Below are positions 36,853 to 46,770 of a DNA stretch of 64,000 bases, piece by piece (the stretch's first letter is position 1; each line of letters starts with the position of its first letter). This stretch comes from Herbaspirillum sp. SJZ107 (GTDB taxonomy: Bacteria > Pseudomonadota > Gammaproteobacteria > Burkholderiales > Burkholderiaceae_D): NCBI RefSeq assembly GCF_006715485.1, contig NZ_VFNH01000004.1:62001-126000 (forward strand), given 5' to 3'. Both the position numbers and the translations under genes were made by a program. The notes beneath the pieces are model-generated. The model did no database searches, was not told where the DNA came from, and saw only the letters and a list, made by a program, of their open reading frames with translations.

Positions 36853-39135
36853 TCAGAAGCGGTAGTCGAGCCGCAGCTCGCCGGTGCGCGGATCGCTCGG
36901 CACCGTGATGCCGGTCGAGTTGATGGTCAACGGGCGTACCGCGTTCTCGAGGTTGCGCACGCGCGCCAGCAGGCTCCAGTTGGCGGCGCGAGGTTCCCAG
37001 CACAGGCGCAGGTCGGATTCGGTGTGGCCGGGGATGCGGTACACCAGTCCCTTCGACGGCACGCTCAGGATGTAGGCGGCGCTGGCGCGGGTACCGCCGC
37101 CGAGCACTAGGCTGCCGCCCGGCAGCGCGAAGCGGTGCTCGTAGCCGAGCGCCAGCGTGCGCGCCGGCGCGCGGTCGAGCCTGGTGCCTGACAGGTCGCG
37201 GGTGGCGTCCGGCCGGTAGCTGGTGTAGTGCGCATCGAGCAGGCTCAGGGCATAGGTGACGCGGTCGGCCGCCGTCACGCGCACCTGGCCGTCGGCTTCC
37301 AGGCCGCGCACCTTGGCTTCGCCGGCGTTGGTGGTTTCGTAGCGCGGCTTGCCGTTGATGACTTCCTGCGACGACAGCTGCAGGTTGCGGTAGTCGTAAT
37401 GGAACACCGCCAGGTTGAGGCTGGCGCGGCTGTCCCAGAAACGGGTCTTGAGGCCGGCCTCGAGCGCGCGCAGGGTTTCCGGCTGGTACACCAGGCTGTG
37501 CGCCGGCACCGCGCTGGCGGCCGGGCAGCCGACGCCGGCCAGGCGGCCAGTGCCGACCGCGCCCGCGCTGCAGCCGTCGTTGAAGCCGCCCGACTTGTAG
37601 CCGGTGGCGAGCGAGCCGTAGAGCAGGGTGCCCGGCGCCAGGTCGTAGTCCAGGGCGAGGCGCCAGGTGGTCTTGTTGCTCGAGATCGCGCCGGCGTTCA
37701 GTTCGCGCGGGTCGGTCGCCATGTTCAGCGCCGCCGCCTGCTGGTAGCCGATATAGCCGTAGCGCGACTTGTCGTCCTCGGTATAGCGGGCGCCGGCGGT
37801 GGCGCGCAGGCGCGGACTCAAGGCGTAGGTCGCCTGGCCGAACACGGCGCGGCTCCAGGCGTCGACCGGATCGTTGTCGAACACATAGTAGGGCGTGAGG
37901 CCGGCCGCCTTCAGGTCGCGGAAGGTGTAATGGTCGCTGACGTTCTCGTGGAACCAGTACACGCCGCCCTGGGCGCTGAGCGGCCCTGCGCTGTTGGTGG
38001 CGATGCGCAGCTCGTGCGAATCCTGCTTGTAGTCGCCGTGGAAGTTCTGGCGTACCCCGAGCGCGACGCTGGGCGCCACGCGGTAGAAATAGTTATACAG
38101 GTAGTCGTGCTCGAAATTGCGGTGCGAGCCGAGCCAGCTCAGCGTGGCCGGGCCGAGGTCCCAGCTGACGTCGGCCGTCAGGCTGGACGAGGTCTTGTGC
38201 GAGAACCCCTGGTCGGGCACGTTGTTGGGGGACTTGAAGCGGTTGGTCAGGCGGCGCGCGCTGTCGTCGCCGTTCCAGACCGGCTTGCCCTGGGCCAGGC
38301 CGGAATAGAAGTTGGTGTCCGGGACGGTGCTGTCGTTGTTGGTATTGTCCAGGCCCGTTTCGTAGCGCACGATCGCGGTGATGCCGTGGCCGGGCCTCCA
38401 GCTGGCCGACAGGCGCGCGGCGCGGTCGTCGCGGTCGAGGCCGGGCCTGTAGCCCGTGCCTTGTCCATTGCGGAGATACGGATCGTGGCGGTTGGCAGTG
38501 AACGCGGCGCGCAGCGCCAGCACGTCGCTCACCGGCACGTTGACCATGCCGCCCAGCTGGCGCGTGTCGTAGCTGCCGACCGTGGCATTGGCGGCGGCCT
38601 CGAAATAGGGCACGGGGGCCTTGCTGATCACGTTGACGGCGCCGGCGGTCGTGTTGCGGCCGTACAGCGTGCCCTGCGGACCGCGCAGCACTTCGATGCG
38701 TTCGACGTCGTAGAACGATGCATTCTGGGCCTGCGGCCGCGCGACGTAGACGCCGTCGACCAGGTAGGCGGCCGACGGGTCGCCCTTTTCGGTGGCGTCG
38801 GCATTCGAGACGCCGCGCATCGTGATGCGCAGGCCGTCGTAGGAATTCTGCAGGTAAGTATTCGGCAGGCGATCGGCGATCGCACCCGGGCTGTCGATGC
38901 CCTGCTGGTCGAGCTGGGCAGCGGTGAGCACGCTCATTGCCACCGGCGTCCGCGATGCCGGCGCGGCGCTGCGCTGGGCGGTGACGATGACTTCCGGGAG
39001 CGTGCCGTCGGCGCTTGGTGCCTGCTGCGATGGCTGGGCCTGCGCGGCGGCATGGAACGGTACGGCAAACGAGGCGATGCCGGCAATCGACGCTGCCAGC
39101 AGGGTGGGGTTCAGGCGAACCCATTGCTTTTTCAT
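36853..39135 (-). CDS. TonB-dependent receptor co-transcribed with the signalling genes
   Basis: A 760-residue receptor of the smaller type. It has a signal peptide to about HAAAQ, a plug with LPEVIVTAQRS and YDVERIEVLRGPQGTLYGRNTT, and a barrel ending in RLDYRF. This plug form is common among siderophore and small-molecule receptors (FecA/pesticin-like group) rather than the sugar type elsewhere in the window. GGGGAAG precedes ATG 39135. The stop is four bases from the hybrid kinase start, which suggests a common operon. The substrate is unknown. Confidence 0.9.
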   Translation of the reverse strand: MKKQWVRLNPTLLAASIAGIASFAVPFHAAAQAQPSQQAPSADGTLPEVIVTAQRSAAPASRTPVAMSVLTAAQLDQQGIDSPGAIADRLPNTYLQNSYDGLRITMRGVSNADATEKGDPSAAYLVDGVYVARPQAQNASFYDVERIEVLRGPQGTLYGRNTTAGAVNVISKAPVPYFEAAANATVGSYDTRQLGGMVNVPVSDVLALRAAFTANRHDPYLRNGQGTGYRPGLDRDDRAARLSASWRPGHGITAIVRYETGLDNTNNDSTVPDTNFYSGLAQGKPVWNGDDSARRLTNRFKSPNNVPDQGFSHKTSSSLTADVSWDLGPATLSWLGSHRNFEHDYLYNYFYRVAPSVALGVRQNFHGDYKQDSHELRIATNSAGPLSAQGGVYWFHENVSDHYTFRDLKAAGLTPYYVFDNDPVDAWSRAVFGQATYALSPRLRATAGARYTEDDKSRYGYIGYQQAAALNMATDPRELNAGAISSNKTTWRLALDYDLAPGTLLYGSLATGYKSGGFNDGCSAGAVGTGRLAGVGCPAASAVPAHSLVYQPETLRALEAGLKTRFWDSRASLNLAVFHYDYRNLQLSSQEVINGKPRYETTNAGEAKVRGLEADGQVRVTAADRVTYALSLLDAHYTSYRPDATRDLSGTRLDRAPARTLALGYEHRFALPGGSLVLGGGTRASAAYILSVPSKGLVYRIPGHTESDLRLCWEPRAANWSLLARVRNLENAVRPLTINSTGITVPSDPRTGELRLDYRF

Positions 39136-39286
39136 GAGACTTCCCCAGCTATTTTTATGATGTTTATCCGGTTCCGTGCTTAATAAACATTGCGAACCGT
39201 CAACGTGAAATTGTGAGAGATTTTATTTCACGGCGGGGGCACTGGGCAGTTGCAGGGGGAGCTCAGATGTAAAAATAGTTCCGTAA

Positions 39287-39304
39287 AGCCACAAAAAAGT
39301 GGCT
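39287..39304. promoter_or_regulatory. Inverted repeat upstream of the TBDR-kinase operon
   Basis: AGCCAC, six A, then GTGGCT lies 152 bases upstream of the receptor start. The surrounding 39180-39360 stretch is AT-rich and non-coding, with no Fur-box-like sequence and no clear promoter that I could place. The repeat could be an operator. It has no T-run, so it is not a canonical terminator. Confidence 0.3.
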
Positions 39305-39369
39305 GAAAAGCAACTTGATAAAGTAATCAATCTTATATATGACACCGGATTGATGGGCTGGCGCTTGGC

Positions 39370-39939
39370 TTACAGGCTGTCGACTTGCTCAATGGGATTG
39401 ATGAGCGAGCTCAACACCATGTCTTCCCATTTGCCATCGATGCGCAGGTAGGAACGCGCATAACCCTCGCGTTCGAAGCCGAGCTTGGCCAGCAGCACGG
39501 CGCTGCGCAGGTTGCGCGGCAGATGGCTGGCCATGATCCGATGCAAGCCTTGCGGCCCGAACATGTGATCGATGCCCGCCCGTGCCACCTCGTGCATCAG
39601 GCCCTGGCCCTGGCAGGCCGCCGCCACCGAAAAACCGATGTGGCAAGCCTGGAACACGCCGCGCACGATGTTGGTAAAGGAACAGCTGGCCACGATGGCG
39701 CCGCTGGCGCGCTCGCGTGCCAGGAAGTGCAGGGCGCTGCCGGCGCGGGCCTCGGCCACCGACTGCGCCAGGCGCCGCCGGGCCGCCGCCTCGGTGTAAT
39801 AGTCGGCGCTGCGCGCCGGTTCCCACGGCGCCAGGTGCTCGCGGTTGTGCAGGCGGTAGGCCAGCAGCAGCGGCGCGTGTTCGGGCGCCGGCACCGTCAT
39901 CACGGTGCGCGCGGTATCCAGGATCGGCAGGTCGCTCAT
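39370..39939 (-). CDS. GNAT acetyltransferase, RimJ/RimL type
   Basis: A 189-residue GNAT protein of the RimJ/RimL (ribosomal-protein N-alpha-acetyltransferase) type. SCSFTNIVRGVFQACHIGFSV and GQGLMHEVARAGIDHMF form the acetyl-CoA-binding core, followed by HRIMASHLPRNLRSAVLLAKLGF. ATG 39939 is chosen because it starts the domain. An in-frame start 57 bases upstream adds no conserved residues. The acceptor protein is not known. It is divergent from the glycosyltransferase gene with 99 bases between. Confidence 0.85.
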   Translation of the reverse strand: MSDLPILDTARTVMTVPAPEHAPLLLAYRLHNREHLAPWEPARSADYYTEAAARRRLAQSVAEARAGSALHFLARERASGAIVASCSFTNIVRGVFQACHIGFSVAAACQGQGLMHEVARAGIDHMFGPQGLHRIMASHLPRNLRSAVLLAKLGFEREGYARSYLRIDGKWEDMVLSSLINPIEQVDSL

Positions 39940-40038
39940 GCGCCGATTGTAGCGGAGCTGGCGCACGACTGATACCGCGCAAACGCCGGCCGGCACCGCT
40001 GTCTATGCTGGCAGCATGTTCAAACGGCAGGAGCTTCC

Positions 40039-41883
40039 ATGGCCCAGGTGCCCGCGGTCAGCGTGCTGATGCCCAGCTTCGAGCAGGCGGCCTTTATCGG
40101 CCGCGCGCTCGCCAGCCTGCAGGGCCAGACCCTGCACGACTGGGAAGCGCTGATCGTCGACGACGGCTCCGAGGACGGCACCGCCGGGGCAGTGGCGCCT
40201 TTCCTGGCCGATCCACGCATCCGCACCGTCCGCCTGGAGCGCAACGAGGGCCTCGGCCGCGCACTGAACACGGCGCTGGACCGGACGAGCGCGCCGCTGG
40301 TGGCCTACCTGCCCAGCGACGACGTGTTCTACCCGCGCCATCTCGAACTGCTAACCGGCGCGCTTGGCGAGACCCCGCAGGCGGTGCTGGCCTTTGCCGG
40401 CCTGCGCCATCACTACAACCGCTGGCATCCGGGCCAGCTGCCCGATGCCCCCCTGCAGCTGGTGCAGGTGATGCACCGCCGCAGCAGCCTGCGCTGGCTC
40501 GAACGGGACACCCTCGAATCGGACGACCTCGAGCGCCTGTACTGGGGCGGGCTGCGCGCGGCGGGCAGCTTCATCGGCACCGGCGAGCCGAGTTGCGAGT
40601 GGGTCGACCATCCCGGGCAGCGCCACAAGCGCATGCAGGAGCCGGTGGGCGGCATCAACCCGTTCCGCCAGCATTACCGCGTGGCGGCGCCGCTGCGCTT
40701 TCACACCACCGCCGGCAACGCGATCGACGAGGACGCCCTGTACCGCCGCCTGCGCGAACGCCCGCCGACGCCGCGCGCCACCGACGGCCTGCGCATCCTG
40801 CTGGTGGGCGAACTGGCCTACAACGCCGAGCGTGTGCTGGCGCTGGAAGAGCAGGGCCATGCCCTGTACGGCCTGTGGACCGATACGCCTTACTGGTTCA
40901 ACACGGTCGGCCCGCTGCCCTTCGGACACGTGACCGAGCTGCCGCGCCAGGACTGGCGGGCGGCCATCCGCGAACTCCGCCCGGACCTCATCTACGGCCT
41001 GCTGAACTGGCAGGCCGTGCCCTTCGTGCACGCGGTGATGCTGGCCACGTCCGGCATTCCCTTCGTCTGGCATTTCAAGGAAGGGCCCTTCATCTGCATC
41101 GACAAGGGCAGCTGGCCCCAGCTGCTCGACTTGTACCGCCGCGCCGACGGCCGCATCTTCGGCAGTCCGGAAACACGCGACTGGTTCGAGCTGGCGTCGC
41201 CCGGCCTGGCGACGGCGAAGCCGGCCATGGTGCTCGACGGCGACCTGCCCAAGCGCGACTGGTTCGATGCACCGCGCAGCAGCCTGCTGGCGGCGCGCGA
41301 CGGCGGCCTGCACACGGTGGTGCCGGGACGGCCGATCGGGCTGCATCCACCCGCGGTGGCGGCACTTGCGGCGCACGACATCCACCTGCATTTCTATGGA
41401 GACTTTACCCACGGCCAGTGGAAGGACTGGATCGCCAAGGCGCGCGGCCTGGCGCCGGCACACCTGCACCTGCACGCCAATGTTGCGCAGGACCGCTGGG
41501 TCGACGAATTCTCGCGCTACGATGCCGGCTGGCTGCACTGCTTCGCCAGCCGCAACGGCGGCGACCTGCGCCTGGCCGACTGGGACGACCTGAATTATCC
41601 GGCGCGCATGGCGACGCTGGCGATGGCGGGGCTGCCGATGATCCAGCGTGACAACCGCGGGGCGGCGGTGGCTGCGCAGACGCTGGCGCGCGAACTCGGC
41701 ATCGGCATCTTTTACGACGACATCGACGGCCTGGCCGCGCAACTGCGCGACCCGGCGCGCATGGGCGGCCTGCGCCAGCGGGTGTGGCAGGAACGCGAGC
41801 GCTTCAGTTTCGACAGCCATGTGCCGGCGCTGCTCGGGTTCTTCCGGCAGGTGATCGCCGAAGGGGGCCACACCCGCGCATGA
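40039..41883 (+). CDS. Two-domain glycosyltransferase (GT2 fused to a GT-B-like half)
   Basis: A 614-residue cytoplasmic protein. The N-terminal 110 residues are a GT-A family 2 domain: VSVLMPSFEQ, the acidic VDDGSEDG near 41, and the LPSDD metal motif at 92-95. After about residue 250 a second unit starts (LRILLVGELAYNAERV) with a GT-B-like layout and an EGPFICIDKGSW insert. It ends with the Rossmann-like ARMATLAMAGLPMIQRDNRG. The second half has similarity only to uncharacterised proteins that I recall. Surface glycan or spore-coat-like decoration is a guess. No other glycan gene lies nearby. Confidence 0.75.
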   Translation: MAQVPAVSVLMPSFEQAAFIGRALASLQGQTLHDWEALIVDDGSEDGTAGAVAPFLADPRIRTVRLERNEGLGRALNTALDRTSAPLVAYLPSDDVFYPRHLELLTGALGETPQAVLAFAGLRHHYNRWHPGQLPDAPLQLVQVMHRRSSLRWLERDTLESDDLERLYWGGLRAAGSFIGTGEPSCEWVDHPGQRHKRMQEPVGGINPFRQHYRVAAPLRFHTTAGNAIDEDALYRRLRERPPTPRATDGLRILLVGELAYNAERVLALEEQGHALYGLWTDTPYWFNTVGPLPFGHVTELPRQDWRAAIRELRPDLIYGLLNWQAVPFVHAVMLATSGIPFVWHFKEGPFICIDKGSWPQLLDLYRRADGRIFGSPETRDWFELASPGLATAKPAMVLDGDLPKRDWFDAPRSSLLAARDGGLHTVVPGRPIGLHPPAVAALAAHDIHLHFYGDFTHGQWKDWIAKARGLAPAHLHLHANVAQDRWVDEFSRYDAGWLHCFASRNGGDLRLADWDDLNYPARMATLAMAGLPMIQRDNRGAAVAAQTLARELGIGIFYDDIDGLAAQLRDPARMGGLRQRVWQERERFSFDSHVPALLGFFRQVIAEGGHTRA

Positions 41884-41933
41884 GTGCCAGGCGTGACCTT
41901 GAACGGCGCCCTCAGGAACGGCTCAGGGACCGC

Positions 41934-42323
41934 TCAGGGACGGAAGGCGGCGCACAGCTTGTTGCCGTCCGGATCGCGCACATAGGCCAGGTGCAGCGTG
42001 CCCATGCTGCTCTCGCGCGGGCCCGGCGGTGCCTCGATCGAGGTGCCGCCATTGGCGACAGCGACGTCGTGGAACTGCTTTACCTGTTCCGGCGAGCTGC
42101 ATTTGAAACCGATGGTGCCGCCGTTGGCCGGCGTTGCCTGTTCGCCATTAATCGGTTCGCTTACACCGAAGCTGCTGCCGGCGTGGCGGTAGAACAGACG
42201 GGTGTGGCCCGAGGCGGCCACGTTGCGAATCGCTTCGCCCGCACCCAGCAAGCCGAGCACGGCGTCATAAAAACGTTTGGATCGTTCGATATCGTTCGAG
42301 CCGACTAAGACGTGATTGATCAT
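41934..42323 (-). CDS. VOC-family (glyoxalase-like) protein
   Basis: A 129-residue protein of the vicinal-oxygen-chelate fold. It starts INHVLVGSNDIERSKRFYDAVLG and ends AYVRDPDGNKLCAAF, both typical of the glyoxalase/bleomycin-resistance/dioxygenase superfamily. Function within this fold cannot be assigned. It is read from a start at 42323 and converges with the glycosyltransferase. The 247 bases to the next gene (pqiA) contain no element that I can name with confidence. Confidence 0.85.
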   Translation of the reverse strand: MINHVLVGSNDIERSKRFYDAVLGLLGAGEAIRNVAASGHTRLFYRHAGSSFGVSEPINGEQATPANGGTIGFKCSSPEQVKQFHDVAVANGGTSIEAPPGPRESSMGTLHLAYVRDPDGNKLCAAFRP

Positions 42324-42570
42324 CCTGATTTTCCTTTATTGGGTGGGTCCTGCAACGCGACGGCCTTGCAGCGGCGACTATAGCATCCGCCGCGGTTCTT
42401 ACCCGAGCTGCATGGCGCCAACCGTTCCGCACGCTATCGTGTGGGGGTTGCTGCATCAAAATAGTCATAATACAAATGACATCGCGATTATTTTTGGAGC
42501 CCCGTTTGCCATATCACCCCCCATTTTCTGCCCGTAAAGCCGGTCCCGCACCCGGGAAGCGTGCGTCCGC

Positions 42571-43857
42571 ATGAGGGAAGGGGAACTGATCGGATGCCAC
42601 GACTGCGGCCAGGTCTACCGCTGGCGGCCGCTGGCACGGCGTGAACGGGCGCGCTGTACGCAATGCCGCAAGGAACTGTATCGCTGGCAAGCTGCGGGAC
42701 CGACGCCGCATCCGAACACGATGATGGCCGTCACCCTGGGCGCGGTGCTGGTGTGGCTGATCGCGCAGTGCTTCCCGATCGTCTCGCTGAACCTCGAAGG
42801 CATGGTCACCAGCGTCACCCTGCTGCAGTCGATCGGCGTGCTGTGGCACGAACGCATGCAGATCATCGCCGCGCTGGTGTTCTTTTGCGCGATCGTGTTC
42901 CCCTTGCTCGACCTCGGCGCCCTGCTGTACGTGGCGACCGGCCTGGCGCGCGGCCGGCGCGTGCCCGGCTTCGACCTGCTGCTGCGCATCGTGCAGGCGG
43001 CGCGCCACTGGGCCATGACCGAAGTGCTGATGATGGGCATCCTGGTCACCGTGATCAAGATGACCAGCCTGGCCAGGGTGGAGCCGCATCCGGGCCTGTT
43101 CGCCTTCGGGGCGCTGACGCTGCTGTCGGCGCTGGCCATGCGCTACGAGCCGCGCGCCCTGTGGGCACTCGGCGACCAGGTGGCGCCGCGCCGCATGCAG
43201 CGGGTGCTGCCGGCGCCCGGCACGCCGACCGAATACGTCAGCTGCCACGCCTGCGGCCTGGTCAACCTGTGCGCCTGCCACGGCCCGGCGGCGCGCTGCG
43301 CGCGCTGTGCGACGCGGCTGCACCGGCGCATTCCGGACAGCATCAGGCGCACCTGGGCACTGCTGATCTCTGCCGCGCTGCTGTACATCCCGGCCAACAT
43401 CCTGCCGATCATGTACACCACCTCGCTCGGCAGCGGCAGCGAGGGCGACACCATCATGAGCGGCGTCAAGCTGTTCTGGGACACCAATTCGCGCGGGCTG
43501 GCGATCATCATCTTCGTTGCCAGTATCTTCGTGCCGGTCGGGAAGCTGCTGGCATTGACCGTGCTGGTCGTCACCGCGCAATTCCGCTCGCGCCGGGCGC
43601 CGCTCAGGCGTACCCGGCTGTACCGCATCGTCGAGTTCATCGGCCGCTGGTCGATGCTCGACATCTTCGTCGTGACCCTCACCGTCGCCCTGGTGCGCTT
43701 CAACGCCGTCGCCACCATTACCGCCGGTCCCGGTGCGCTGGCCTTCGGCGTCGTCGTCGTGCTGACGATGTTCGCATCGAGCCAGTTCGACCCGCGCCTG
43801 ATCTGGGACCCGATCGACCCCGGGAGCGACGCTCGTAAAGAAGGAGAAAGAACATGA
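42571..43857 (+). CDS. pqiA: Paraquat-inducible protein A, inner-membrane component
   Basis: A 428-residue inner-membrane protein of the PqiA family. Two zinc-ribbon-like cysteine clusters precede the two membrane halves: C9, C12, C29 and C32 at the N-terminus, and CHACGLVNLCAC with CARC near residue 225. Each half has about four membrane segments. With PqiB and PqiC it forms a lipid-transport bridge across the envelope. It overlaps pqiB by ATGA (43854-43857), the standard operon form. Confidence 0.93.
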   Translation: MREGELIGCHDCGQVYRWRPLARRERARCTQCRKELYRWQAAGPTPHPNTMMAVTLGAVLVWLIAQCFPIVSLNLEGMVTSVTLLQSIGVLWHERMQIIAALVFFCAIVFPLLDLGALLYVATGLARGRRVPGFDLLLRIVQAARHWAMTEVLMMGILVTVIKMTSLARVEPHPGLFAFGALTLLSALAMRYEPRALWALGDQVAPRRMQRVLPAPGTPTEYVSCHACGLVNLCACHGPAARCARCATRLHRRIPDSIRRTWALLISAALLYIPANILPIMYTTSLGSGSEGDTIMSGVKLFWDTNSRGLAIIIFVASIFVPVGKLLALTVLVVTAQFRSRRAPLRRTRLYRIVEFIGRWSMLDIFVVTLTVALVRFNAVATITAGPGALAFGVVVVLTMFASSQFDPRLIWDPIDPGSDARKEGERT

Positions 43858-45515
43858 TTGACCAGGATGGCGGCAACGCCCCTGCGACCCAGGCAGCGCC
43901 GCCGCAGGCGCGGCAGATGCCGGAACCGCCCCCGCCCGAGATCGACAAGCCGAACCGCTGGCTGCCGTCGCTGATCTGGCTGATCCCGCTGCTGGCCGCG
44001 ATCATCGGCGCTACCCAGGTCGTGACCTGGCTGTTCGACAAGGGACCGTCGATCACGGTCAGCTTCGCCACCGGCGAAGGACTCGAAGCCGGCAAGACCA
44101 AGGTCAAGTTCAAGGAAGTCGACATCGGCCAGGTGACCAAGGTGACGCTGGGGCCGGACGGCAACCGGGTCGTCGCCACGATCCAGATGGCCAAGGAAGC
44201 TGAACGCTTCACCGCCGTCGACACCAAGTTCTGGGTGGTGCGGCCGCAGATCGGCACCAGCGGCGTCACCGGCCTCGGCACACTGCTGTCGGGTGCCTAC
44301 ATCGGCGCCGCCGCCGGCACTTCCAAGGAAACCAATACCAGCTTCGTGGGACTGGACAAGGCGCCCGCGGTCCCGCCCGGCCTGAAGGGACGCGAATTCA
44401 AGCTGCACGGCGACAGCCTCGGCTCGCTGGCGGCCGGTGCGCCCGTGTATTACCGGCGGGTGCGCGTCGGCCAGATCGCCTCGGCCAAGCTCGATCCGGC
44501 CGGCAAGGGTGTCGATTTGTCGGTCTTCATCGAAGAACCCTACATCGGCCTGGTGGGCGCCGACACGCGCTGGTGGCACGCCAGCGGCGTCGACGTGCGC
44601 CTCGACGCCAACGGCTTCAAGCTGAACACGCAATCGCTGGCGACGCTGGTCACCGGCGGCATCGCCTTCGAATCGCCGAGCGGCGAAAAGCCCGCGGCCC
44701 CGGCCAGCGCCGACACCACCTTCCTGCTGGCCAACGACCGCAACGCGGCGCTGCGCCCGCCGGATGGCCCGGCCGTCACCACGATCATGTACTTCGACCA
44801 GTCGCTGCGCGGGCTGGCGGCCGGCGCCCCGGTCGATTTCCGCGGCATCGTGCTGGGCGAGGTGCGCACGGTCGGCATCGAGTACGACCCGGTCCGCAAG
44901 AAATTCCGCATGCCGGTGACGGCCGACCTGTATCCGAGCCGCCTCGGCCAGTCGGTGCTGAATGCGCTCGGCACCGACGCCGCCACCTCCGAACAGGCGC
45001 TGGCGCAGATGGTCACGCGCGGCTTCCGCGCCCAGTTGCGCACCGGCAGCCTGCTCACGAACCAGCTGTACCTCAACCTCGACTTCTTCCCGAAGGCGCC
45101 CAAGGTCAAGCCGGCCACGCTGGCCGCCGCCCCCGGCGTACTCGTGCTGCCGACGGTGCCGGGTCCGCTCGACGAATTGCAGAGCCAGCTGTCGCGCATC
45201 GCCGGCAAGCTCGACAAGATTCCGTTCGACGAGATCGGGAATAACCTGAACAAGACGCTGCAGCAGGCCAACGCGATGATCGCCCGCCTGGACGGCAAGG
45301 TGCTGCCGGAAATGCAGGAAGCGCTGAACGCCGCCAAGAAGACCCTGTCCAGCGCCGACGCCCTGCTGCAGCAGGATTCGCCGCTGCAATCCGAGCTGCG
45401 CCAGACGCTGCAGGACGTGCAGGGCACGGTGGAATCGCTGAACTCGCTGTCCGATTACCTCGAACGCCATCCGGAATCGCTGATCCGCGGCAAAGCAAAG
45501 GAGAAAAGCAAATGA
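43854..45515 (+). CDS. pqiB: PqiB, MCE-domain periplasmic lipid-transport protein
   Basis: A 553-residue protein with one N-terminal membrane segment (about residues 40-62). Three MlaD/MCE domains follow, near residues 63-130, 182-245 and 305-370, and then a long helical tail rich in Gln, Leu and Asn. E. coli PqiB forms stacked hexameric MCE rings and a helical needle that spans the periplasm. The layout and length agree. It overlaps pqiA and pqiC by four bases each. Confidence 0.93.
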   Translation: MIDQDGGNAPATQAAPPQARQMPEPPPPEIDKPNRWLPSLIWLIPLLAAIIGATQVVTWLFDKGPSITVSFATGEGLEAGKTKVKFKEVDIGQVTKVTLGPDGNRVVATIQMAKEAERFTAVDTKFWVVRPQIGTSGVTGLGTLLSGAYIGAAAGTSKETNTSFVGLDKAPAVPPGLKGREFKLHGDSLGSLAAGAPVYYRRVRVGQIASAKLDPAGKGVDLSVFIEEPYIGLVGADTRWWHASGVDVRLDANGFKLNTQSLATLVTGGIAFESPSGEKPAAPASADTTFLLANDRNAALRPPDGPAVTTIMYFDQSLRGLAAGAPVDFRGIVLGEVRTVGIEYDPVRKKFRMPVTADLYPSRLGQSVLNALGTDAATSEQALAQMVTRGFRAQLRTGSLLTNQLYLNLDFFPKAPKVKPATLAAAPGVLVLPTVPGPLDELQSQLSRIAGKLDKIPFDEIGNNLNKTLQQANAMIARLDGKVLPEMQEALNAAKKTLSSADALLQQDSPLQSELRQTLQDVQGTVESLNSLSDYLERHPESLIRGKAKEKSK

Positions 45516-46105
45516 GATCGATCCAGGCTGCGGCTTGCATCGGGATGGCCGCGCTGCTGGCGGCGTGCGCCACGACCGACAGCGACCATTTCTATACCCT
45601 GAACGGCCCGGCCGCGCCGGCGCCTACGGTCCAGGCCGCCGCACGGCCGGTCTATATCGAGATGCTGGCAGTGAACGTGCCGGCCCAGGTCAAGCGCAAG
45701 GAGCTGGTGGTCACCACCGGCGCCGGCCTGGTCGACATGCTCGACCACCACCGCTGGATCGGGCCGCTGGCGGACGAGATCGGCCACGCGCTGTCGCTGC
45801 AGGTGAGCGCCGAGCTCGGCGCGATCGATGTCTACCGCACCCCGTACCCGGCCGGGGCGGCGCCGTACCGGATCAGCACCAACGTCCAGCGCTTCGAGTC
45901 GGTGCCGGGGCAGTATGCGCTGGTCGACGCCACCTGGAGCGTGCGCCAGGTCGGCAGCGAGACCGTGCTGACCTGCCGCAGCGTGCTGCGCGAACCGGTG
46001 GGGCAGGGCTACGACGCGCTGGTGGCCGGCCACCGGGCGGCACTGGCCAAGCTGGGGAGTGCGATGGCGGCCGCGGTGCGCAAGGGGCCGGGCGCCGGCT
46101 GCTGA
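45512..46105 (+). CDS. pqiC: PqiC, outer-membrane lipoprotein
   Basis: A 197-residue lipoprotein. The signal MRSIQAAACIGMAALLAAC has a lipobox LAAC with the lipidated cysteine at residue 19. The rest matches the ABC-transport auxiliary component family (PqiC/YmbA): DHFYTLNG near residue 25 and IGPLADEIGHAL. It should sit in the outer membrane as the outer docking part of the PqiABC lipid bridge. It is the last gene of the operon; the next gene converges after 10 bases. Confidence 0.9.
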   Translation: MRSIQAAACIGMAALLAACATTDSDHFYTLNGPAAPAPTVQAAARPVYIEMLAVNVPAQVKRKELVVTTGAGLVDMLDHHRWIGPLADEIGHALSLQVSAELGAIDVYRTPYPAGAAPYRISTNVQRFESVPGQYALVDATWSVRQVGSETVLTCRSVLREPVGQGYDALVAGHRAALAKLGSAMAAAVRKGPGAGC

Positions 46106-46115
46106 CCGTACTACC

Positions 46116-46655
46116 TCAGACGCTGCGCAGCAGGGCGACCGCGGTCAGCCACAGGATGGCGCCGGTCGCCAGCAATGCCAGGGCCACGCCGTTGACGGCG
46201 CCGCCGGCCAGCAGGGCAGTACAAGCGACCACGACCAGCGCGGCCGCCGTCAGGTTGTAGGCGCGGTAGCCGAACAGCCTGGCCAGCGGAAAGAAATGCA
46301 GTCCCACGACCAGGATCACGGCCGGCAGGATCCAGGCCACATGCCCGGTCAGGTTCAGCAGCAGCACCGCCAGGCCGATGCTCGACCATTGCACGGCGTT
46401 GACCACCATGAAACCCTTGCGTACCCGCCGGCTCGCGGCGGCGTCGCCGGTCGCGGTGAAGCTGCGGCGGCGTGCGCGGAAGGTTGCGATGGCCCATGCC
46501 GTCATCAGCAGTGCCGCGATCGCGATTGCCGCCAGCAGCGGCAGGTTGGGGCCGGCATACGCGATGCTGGCGCCGCACAGCCAGGTGGCACCGAACAGGG
46601 ACAGGAAGATGCCGCCCAGCGCCATGCTGGGGTGGTACGGGCTGGCAGGGATCAC
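46116..46655 (-). CDS. Small integral membrane protein of unknown function
   Basis: A hydrophobic protein of 179 residues if it starts at GTG 46655, with AAAGG seven bases upstream, or 169 from ATG 46625. It has about six membrane-spanning segments, a short charged loop with RARRRSF, and no recognised motif. I do not recognise a characterised family. It converges with pqiC. The AT-richer 46656-46770 region upstream shows no further gene. An in-frame extension to 46847 is possible but has no site and overlaps the neighbouring gene. Confidence 0.65.
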   Translation of the reverse strand: MIPASPYHPSMALGGIFLSLFGATWLCGASIAYAGPNLPLLAAIAIAALLMTAWAIATFRARRRSFTATGDAAASRRVRKGFMVVNAVQWSSIGLAVLLLNLTGHVAWILPAVILVVGLHFFPLARLFGYRAYNLTAAALVVVACTALLAGGAVNGVALALLATGAILWLTAVALLRSV

Positions 46656-46770
46656 GGATGGCCTTTGCGTAGTCAGATGATGCAAGTTGGAGTCGATGAA
46701 ATGCAGAAACGATACCAGACCTGTCATGCCAGAAATGCACACATTTCCACCAGCTGACCGGAGTAGGGCG

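Noticed and set aside
39287..39304. Fur box before the TBDR-kinase operon
   Set aside because: The receptor type suggested iron, but the upstream region has no GATAATGATAATCATTATC-like stretch, so iron control is not claimed.
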